Assembly (NCBI GenBank): GCA_947359465.1 | Contig: OX375876.1 | Coordinates: 70,562,998-70,626,997, forward strand | Direction: 5' to 3' | From: Metellina segmentata | Lineage: Eukaryota > Arthropoda > Arachnida > Araneae > Tetragnathidae | DNA: 64,000 bases | Shown: one piece after another, positions 57,065-64,000 of the stretch | How positions within the stretch are numbered: the stretch's first letter is position 1 | How the letters are laid out: the number at the start of each line of letters is the position of its first letter | Notes under the pieces: generated by a model | Told to the model about the DNA's origin: nothing | The model's database searches: none | What the model saw: the letters and a program-made list of their open reading frames with translations, nothing else | Position numbers and translations under genes: made by a program

Positions 57065-59626
57065 GTAGAATTAAGTTTAGAAATTATTTGACTTTTTGAT
57101 TTAGGTTCTTGATTAAGGACAATAATATGAAAATGCATATTGTGTTATAATGCTGTGTTCCCATATTTCTGAAAGTATGTTATGGCGCATAAGCAACTAT
57201 GAAAATGCTTACATAACATTTTTATCATGATTAATGTTCATTTGTTTATGGTACTCGCAATGTCGAAGCTAAGCTTTTAGGGAATTTTGATAAATATTGT
57301 TGATATTGCCCTTTATCCAAAACAAGGCCCCTGTGCCTAAAAACCAACCAATCATACAAAACAAATTTATATATTTTGAAATGTTAAGTAAAACTACTTC
57401 CATTTTTATTTTTGTTGAACTGTTTGTCAATATCACTTATAGATTCTAACTAATTGCTTTTTTTTAATTGAATAACTTATGTAATTTCTAATGAATCAAT
57501 TGTGTTGGCTGTAATGTGTAATGTATTTAATATTGGGCACGTCTTGACAAATAATGTTGAGTAGTGTTGAATTCTCAAATTCTGATTCATTCTTAAACCT
57601 GGGGAACTAGACATCCTTTCTGGTTAACATCAAGCTTATTATTGTGTTTAAAAAAAACTAGTGCAGGATTCTGCATAGAAAAAAACATTTTGACAACCGT
57701 TCTTTAGCCGTTCTTTGAAATTATTTTCACAACGAACTTCCAGCGATCCATTGTAAAGGAAGGAACCACCAGGCAGTCATTTATCTGCCACCGGTGATGA
57801 CAATAGAGCTCAGAGGTTCGTGAGCAGAGTAAAAAGCAATTAACTACTCGCAATGCTGTCCCAATCTGTACCGAGAACGCCTTTGTGTTCGTTGAAAAAC
57901 CTACAGAAAGTGGATTGCCATGAGCGGTTTATTTGCACTATGTCGTGTGTATCTTAATATTCTGTTAAAAGTCATTAACTCAATATTTCTGTAAAGTCCA
58001 ATCGACAAATCGTTTCTCCAAGAAATCTACTAGATTAATGCATTTTTGTGGAATACTGTAGATATTTCACAAAACTTTAGACCACGTCTCCCCCTTTTCT
58101 TGGACAATTTTTTGGTGACTCTTCTCTTATCTCAGCTCTAACAAATTGAGTGTAACTGCCAAAATATTTTTAGTTTCACCTAGATATGTATTTGTTGTGT
58201 AATTGTTAGGAATTGAAATTATATTGCTAACATTGGTAATGTTTCATTTATGGATAACTGAACAACATGCTTGATAAAAATATTTGATTTCTGCATTTGT
58301 TATATCATGGGTTATCTGAAGAAATGTTAATTATTATTTTCTTTTAACATTGTTATAAAATTCCTTATGGTTTATTTATATATTTAAAAAATTATACCTT
58401 AGATTCACCCCAGTTGTAGCCCTCAGTGACTCATCTTTAGGTTATGGGCATCACAACTCCAAGGTGCCTGATTTTTACTCCCTTTTAGTCTTATCCTTGC
58501 CTACACTTCTGCTATTTGCTTTTCTTACTTCCTCACTGTCCATCATGTATTTGGCACAGTTTAGCCAAATATGGCCTTTACATCATAAAACCTGAGCCAA
58601 CTATCTAGGTTGTAATTGCATCAAGCATTTCAACTTGCTATGAGAACTTATATTTTATAATTTTAACTTTAATGAAATTATTTGCATGCAATTTGTGTTA
58701 AGCCAAAATTCAAGTTTAAAAACCTGAATTTTTGGCATTAAAAAATAGTTGATTGAATGAAAAGATCTCATTAATATAGCAGTACTATCCTTTGTATTTA
58801 ATCCTGAAAAATCTTTAAATTGTTAGGTATCTCACTTGTATATGCAGATACCAAACTGCTTTTTACTCTATTTGGAGATAGTAGTTTAGTAGTGACTTAA
58901 AAATCCTCGTATTTATTTAAAGTTTTAAACAGTGAATGTAATATAACATACATAGATTCCTACCACTTCTGTTGCAAGTAAAGAATTGACGTCACCTCTG
59001 ACGTCAAGCCTATGAGAGAGCCTGTAACTAACTTGATTTCTTCTTGTTATGCAATTTTGGAACTGCGTAGTTGTATTAAGAATAAACTTTTCATCTTGCT
59101 GAAAGTACGTGTTTGTTGATGGCCTTTTAAGTAGTACCTGTTTTAATCCACTATTGTAATTAGAACCTGTTTTAAGTTCTTATGGCACAACTTCACTTGT
59201 GAGGACTTGCATGAGTTGGGAAGTGTGCAGAAATAGTACATGCTAACAATTGCCACTCGGTTGTAATTTGCATTTTGCAACTCGTAATTCTTCAACAGTG
59301 CAATCACCACTCCGTTGTGAGTGTCTGTATGGTTAAGTCTATTAAAGTAAAATACATTTTTAGACAACAAATCTTTTTGCACTTTATTGCTTACTCTAAC
59401 TCCTTAATGTCCCTGTTATCCCTGGAACCAACATTTCTCCCTGGATTCCTTCAGTGCCCACATTAGGCTCTAGTATCTATCTGGCGAAACTACTCTAGAC
59501 ATTTGTGCCCAATGCCACTGACTCTTACAACCCCTTAGCTACACATCTGGTTGAGTAATTTCATAATTTTTTTTATGCACAATATCTAGTCCATTTGAAT
59601 ATTCACATAAAATTTTAAAATTTCAG
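57065..59626 (+). other. Intron 2, 2.56 kb
   Basis: AT-rich. Around 58540-58610 the text TTGGCACAGTTTAGCCAAAT, followed by TAAAACCTGAGCCAAC, resembles the end of a tRNA-derived SINE seen also near 30730 and 62530, but is too short to classify. AATAAA at 59079-59084 could be a late poly(A) site. No other feature was recognised. Confidence 0.45.
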
Positions 59627-59730
59627 CTATTCTACCAAATCCAGGTGATGTCTACATTTACAAGAAAGGGCGAGGAATACCATATTATGGGAAACGGTCT
59701 ACTAGAGCTTTATTGAATCATCTCTTTAAG
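59627..59730 (+). CDS. Calsequestrin-like protein, exon 3
   Basis: Acceptor AAAATTTCAG|CTATTC and donor TTTAAG|GTAAAA bound 104 nt. The leading CT completes the codon begun by the last G of exon 2 (Ala), and translation continues ILPNPGDVYIYKKGRGIPYY and GKRSTRALLNHLFK, ending in phase 0. GDVYIYKKGR..YYGKRS..ALL.HL is the end of a thioredoxin fold (strand, turn, strand, final helix) and parallels the GSLY..K....FDG...A..L..FL end of calsequestrin domain I. Exons 1-3 together encode 145 residues. Calsequestrins have three such domains, so more exons must lie to the right. The window's last bases, GATGTTTTCAG, could be the next acceptor. Confidence 0.65.
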
Positions 59731-61794
59731 GTAAAATAATATAAAATGTTTATGCTTTTAAGGTAATAGTTTCATTTTTAACTTTAAAATGTTTTTTTGT
59801 CATGCATATTTCTAGTTGTGAAACTTTGCAGAAGTGTAAAATTCTTATGGTATTCTATCTATCACAAGTGCCTTCATAAATTCACATTTAAAAATCAAAG
59901 TTTCTTTGAATTTTCCCACATGACAGAAATGTTGAGTGACAATATTTGATTTGCAATGTCTTAGTTGATGGTTTTTACTTAGCCACATGGTTTGCTGAAA
60001 TTAAAAATAGGCAACTATCATAGCATCAAATGCAAAACGGACTGCTGTGCATTTTTGTAAATTTGTTATCGGTGGGACGTGGACTAGTCGAACAGAAAGC
60101 AAGTGAATTGGACTAATTATCTAGAATTAAGCAATGGACAGTTGTGCACCTATTAAGGAGTAATGTGAAGTTGGATAGCGGTGTTGATTTCTAAATTTAC
60201 AATATTGGAAATTTTCTAGTTGCTCTTTTTTGCTTCAATGAAATAAACAACCTGTTTACTTGAAATATTTTTTCTATAAACCAATGTTTTTCCCAACAGG
60301 AAACTTTCAGGAAACAAATAGTGTAACTTTAACATGTATTTTAAAGAAAAAACTCAAAAGTTCACGTTTTATAACTCAAAGTCAGGTCAAAATGTATGAC
60401 CTTTATCAGAAAGATCACTCACAGTATCATTGAAAGATGACTAATTTTATGAACAAAATATGCTCTATTTAGGCCCAATCAGGTCAAACGATACAGGTGG
60501 ATGCTGATTACATCATTGTGTTCACTTTGAATATGCACATATATGGGTTCATAGTAAAAAGCAATCTCAAAGCTATCGGAAAGCAAAGATGAATATTGTA
60601 TCATCACCATGTTTACTTTTAGGAGAAGAAAAAAACTTTTTGTTTCAAGGTAGAATTGTATAACTTTAAAACTAAAAAGGTCACTCAAGGTCACGTTATG
60701 CATTGTTAGAAAGGTTGCACATTTAGCTATAACCTTTCCAACAACCTAAGCACTAATTTTGTCTGATTGAACTTAGATTCAGAGATGGATAAGTTATCAA
60801 TTCTAGAGTCCTGAAAAAGTGCCCAATGTTTCAAATTTAAAATTAATATAAATAGAAAAAATTATTGCATGTAAGAAGCTAACATTTTCCAGAATTTCCT
60901 ATGTAGCTAGACTAAAAATTAGTCAAGTTGCAGAAAGATCGGAGGTGAGGGGTGAGGTTTTAGACGGCAGTTTGACATGGAATGATTGATAAACAGTTGT
61001 TACTATACATTTCCGAAGTACCCATTTCAAAGCATTAACAGATTGTGCAATAGGCTTGTGCTTATGAGATTTTGGATTTGAAGAGCATCTCTCAAAATGG
61101 AAAAGCATTGATGTGAAATGAGCATTTTTCAGATAATTTCCATGTAAATCCATTTTTGTTCTCTTATTGATTTATAATCATAGAAATTTAGGCTATAATA
61201 TTTAACTACAATATACTGATAAAGTTTTTTTAAATTAACCTGAGAATAAGCAAGAACTGTGCCTATGGTCATCTAGAGTAATATCCCTCATACAACAAAC
61301 TCAAATTTCTGTTATTACCAACAAAGTTCTGCGGAATATGACTGCAATACCTAGTGTTGTACTTAAGTTTTCACATTTTCCAATCAGATTCCATTGAAAG
61401 AACATTGCTTCATGTTGAATAATAAGGTGAAATGATGGGATCTGAACTTTCAGAAAACTAGTAAGATTCCATTCAAGGACATTGAACTATCTAAAGAGAC
61501 AAGACCATTTAGTTTGCTTTAGATCCACTAGTTTTTGCCATTTATAATTTTAAAAATGCATTTTCTTTCAATAAACCAAATAAGATGGCATTTAGTTTCA
61601 CTGATTACAGTTTCCACATTCAATACAATGAAAATGAATTTCTATCATGATTATAAAAGAACCATACAAATGAATTGCCTATATGTCCATGCACAATTTG
61701 TCAATTTCAGTGTTTAAGGTTTTTACCCAATATCTTTCAAAGTAGTAAATGGTTATTTATAGTTTTATTCAATTATCAATATCTGCACTAAAAC
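59731..61794. other. Intron 3 start, no feature recognised
   Basis: Several scattered AAGGTCA / AGGTCAAA words occur at 60380-60700, but no element ends could be defined. No coding region was recognised. Confidence 0.4.
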
Positions 61795-62352
61795 AAAGGT
61801 TCCCACAGGTCAGGGAAAACCTGGAATTATCAGGGAATTTAATTTTGTCCATAGAATCGGGGAAAATTACGAATTTTCATCTAGAACCTTGAAAAACACC
61901 TCAATGACATGGAAAATTATTGATCATGGCTTCTCAGATGCTTTGGAGAAAAGTAACCAATAAGATTTGTACAGTTTCGTATCACTTTATTATATGGATA
62001 TAATTTTTCCACCAATTTTAAAAGAAACAGCTAATATTTAACAGATAAAGAATTTTGTTTTGTCCTCTGGCTTAAATTAGTGAATAAATCACAAATTTAT
62101 TTGAGTCAAATATGTTGGATTTTTTGAACAAGTTATTTTAATGCAAAATTCTTGTGTTTTGTGTATTAATTTTTACAATGTATAATTCTTGAATTGATTT
62201 GTATCATTGGCTATTAAATGCTAAATTATTTCTTTGTTTTTCACCTTAAAGTGTCATGAATTCCTTAATGTATGACCTGGAATTTTGAAAAATGTCTTGG
62301 AAAACCTGGAAAAGTTGGAATTTTATTTCTGAAATAGAGTGAAAACCCTGTT
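61795..62352. mobile_element. Non-autonomous element, CAGGGAAAACCTGGAA-type
   Basis: The left part reads GGTTCCCACAGGTCAGGG, AAAACCTGGAATTATCAGGG, AATTTAATTTTGTCC. The right part has GACCTGGAATTTTGAAAAAT, GGAAAACCTGGAAAAG and ends GTGAAAACCCTGTTA. The ends are loosely inverted (AGGTTCCCAC / CAGGGTTTTCAC). The CAGGGAAAACCTGGAA word set is common in non-autonomous DNA elements of many animals. Superfamily undecided. Confidence 0.45.
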
Positions 62353-62904
62353 AAAAGTAAAAATCATTGAGAAATTTTTAATTTTATCTTTTTGTTTATT
62401 GTGGTGAAATTCCCAAACACTCAGCTTTATCTAATTTCTCCACATATCTGATAAATTTCTAAATTTGACCTTACATAGCTCTTACACCATTTAAGGCCTG
62501 CTTGCATAGCTCACATGCTTCTCTTAAGGCAGACCTTGAGTCATAAAACCCAAATCAATCAACCATATCTTTTAGCCTTAGATTTCATGCAACTCTAAAC
62601 ATCTTACCCTTGGGCCTGCTATGTATTCATGGTAATATTTATGTTTTTATATCTAAGTATATTAAAATTAAATTCAACCATGACTTCAATGTCACATATA
62701 TACCCTTATATTATTACCATTAAACATTGCTTAGTGATTACTTATTGCTCCTCTGTCTTTTTACAAGGGATGTTTTTGAAAATTGTCTAAATGTAAAAAG
62801 AATATTGCAAAATTTCTTGCTCTGAAGCGAGTGCAAGTAAATATGAAATTTAAGAAAAATGTCACACTTCAAAAGTTCTTTTGTGGTGAAAGTTTGATTG
62901 TATA

Positions 62905-63775
62905 GGTATGGGTCATTCCACGTGACAATTGAACATCAAATTCAAATTTGTTACCTCCAATTTCGACAAAAATTGGTTCAAAGACACTCTAGGTTGTAAA
63001 TCAAAAAGACAAGTATTTACAATTGTTTTGATTTGCTGAAAAATAGCCCAAATTGAAAATTTAAATTCATGTCTTTTTTTAACTTTTACTACTTTGCTTT
63101 TAAGGCTATATTTTGCTTAAAAGGCTATATTTTTGATGTCAATTGCAAGCTTTTTAAAGAGTGTTCATTGTTGTATTCAACTTAGCCAATTATTTTGCTC
63201 AACAATTTAAAAAACTTAACTCGTAAAATTTCAGAAAAATTAAGTTTGTGTCAGCTTAATGTGTATTAAAAATATCAAGTTCAAACGCTAAATATTTAAA
63301 AACTATTTTGTTTTTGACTGAAAATTTTTGGCAGTGTTCATGGAGCAGTATATAAATGTTTCATTTTTGCTCACAGAGGGCAGCACATAGCCTTAATTTA
63401 TTGTTAGCCAAACCTTTGTCTAGTCACTGTACCATAAAATATTAGCTCTTTGAGAGAGCAGTAAGATTCCCAAATTTGTAACAAATCTTAAGCATTCGTA
63501 AGTTTAAATAATATCCATGAAATTTTTTAAAAAGTAGGTTTCTTAAATATCAATAGTCAAAATATGTGGTGGAACCTTGAAATTTTTTTCTATGAACGTA
63601 TGGTTGTAGCAAAATAATTAATACCTTTTTCATGGGCTTTAAAATAAGTCATCTCATATTTTGCAAAATTTCATCTTATATGATACTACAAATGCTCTAA
63701 ATTTCCTTGAAATTGGAAAAAGCCAGGTTTAAAATTATGCTTTGTTATCTTGATTCAACATGGAATGACCTTTAT
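62905..63775. mobile_element. Non-autonomous TIR element, GGTCATTCCA ends
   Basis: GGTCATTCCACGTGACAATT at 62911 is matched by the inverted GGTCATTCCATGTTGAATC ending at 63770. The first 10 bp are identical and the next 12 similar. The interior is AT-rich with no transposase; about 860 bp. The GGGTCATTCCA start is a familiar animal DNA-transposon end. No target duplication is clear. Confidence 0.6.
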
Positions 63776-63989
63776 GTCAAAAATGTAGGTCACCAAAGCA
63801 CTTTGATTGTGTGTTCATATATTTGCATTGTAAGAAAGTTTTCTAATTTTGTGGTAAACAACTTCCTAGTTTTCACTATTTTGACAGTTAGAGGTTTGAG
63901 CTGAGCTGTAACTTTCCACTCTCGAGCATCAATTTTTTCCATGCACTGGCATTTCAGTTATTATTCAAAATTAGTGTATTATTTGACAA

Positions 63990-64000
63990 GATGTTTTCAG
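63990..64000 (+). other. Possible acceptor of exon 4 at window end
   Basis: The last bases, GATGTTTTCAG, have the form of a 3' splice site. A phase-0 exon starting at the next base would continue exon 3. This cannot be judged without the adjacent sequence. Confidence 0.25.

Noticed and set aside
60330..60760. Cluster of AGGTCA words as nuclear-receptor sites
   Set aside because: They are irregularly spaced and diverged in an intron with no other support; probably decayed repeat sequence.
61535..61717. Possible further exon of the calsequestrin-like gene
   Set aside because: No acceptor/donor pair in phase, no acidic or thioredoxin-like sequence; an incidental open frame.

Overview
The window is animal nuclear DNA, AT-rich and dense in decayed transposons, with two genes that have splice-site or full-length protein support. 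The transposon mix (Tc1/mariner, pogo/Tigger, hAT, Mutator-like, Penelope-like, an RNase H-bearing LINE, tRNA-derived SINEs), an uncharacterised multi-copy protein family I know only from arthropods, and a 28.5 kb intron suggest an arthropod, probably an insect with a large genome. That assignment is inference. No bacterial genes, operons, CRISPR arrays or rRNA were seen.

Genes, all on the plus strand at the right: (1) a secreted or ER-luminal thioredoxin-fold protein that resembles the first domain of calsequestrin. Exon 1 (28215-28454) carries the signal peptide, and exons 2 (56974-57064) and 3 (59627-59730) continue it in phase. The gene runs off the right edge. (2) A complete, intronless CHIC1/CHIC2-family gene (55685-56173), nested in the same orientation inside the 28.5 kb first intron, with a poly(A) signal about 40 bp before exon 2.

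Left part (1-28 kb): a pogo-like remnant abuts a Tc1-like element, followed by a Penelope GIY-YIG fragment with an inverted duplication and a 5'-truncated LINE on the minus strand. Further on are a small pogo-type MITE, a hierarchical 91-bp tandem repeat (13.8-14.3 kb), a 97-99-bp tandem repeat open on both strands (17.8-18.3 kb), an internally deleted mariner with intact ends (21.2-22.1 kb), a fold-back element with about 190-bp arms (25.1-25.65 kb) and a SINE cluster (25.6-27.4 kb).

Intron 1 (28.5-57 kb) holds more SINEs, a degraded copy of an uncharacterised arthropod protein family (33.9-35.5 kb, minus), two adjacent TTAA-bounded elements sharing their middle TTAA (43.7-45.1 kb), Tigger and mariner fragments, a small hAT element with a perfect 8-bp target duplication (49.0-50.0 kb), a Mutator-like element with 16-bp inverted ends (52.0-54.0 kb), and the CHIC gene.

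Three repeat families recur across the window: a tRNA-derived SINE (SINE-A) whose single body is joined to at least two different tRNA-like heads and ends in a TACC-rich tail; a second tRNA-derived SINE (SINE-B); and a 180-240-bp self-complementary element with five copies, built from CGAGATATCTCGTC and ATCTTGATG modules. The last is the least explained sequence here. All coordinates were counted by hand and may be off by a few bases at element edges.
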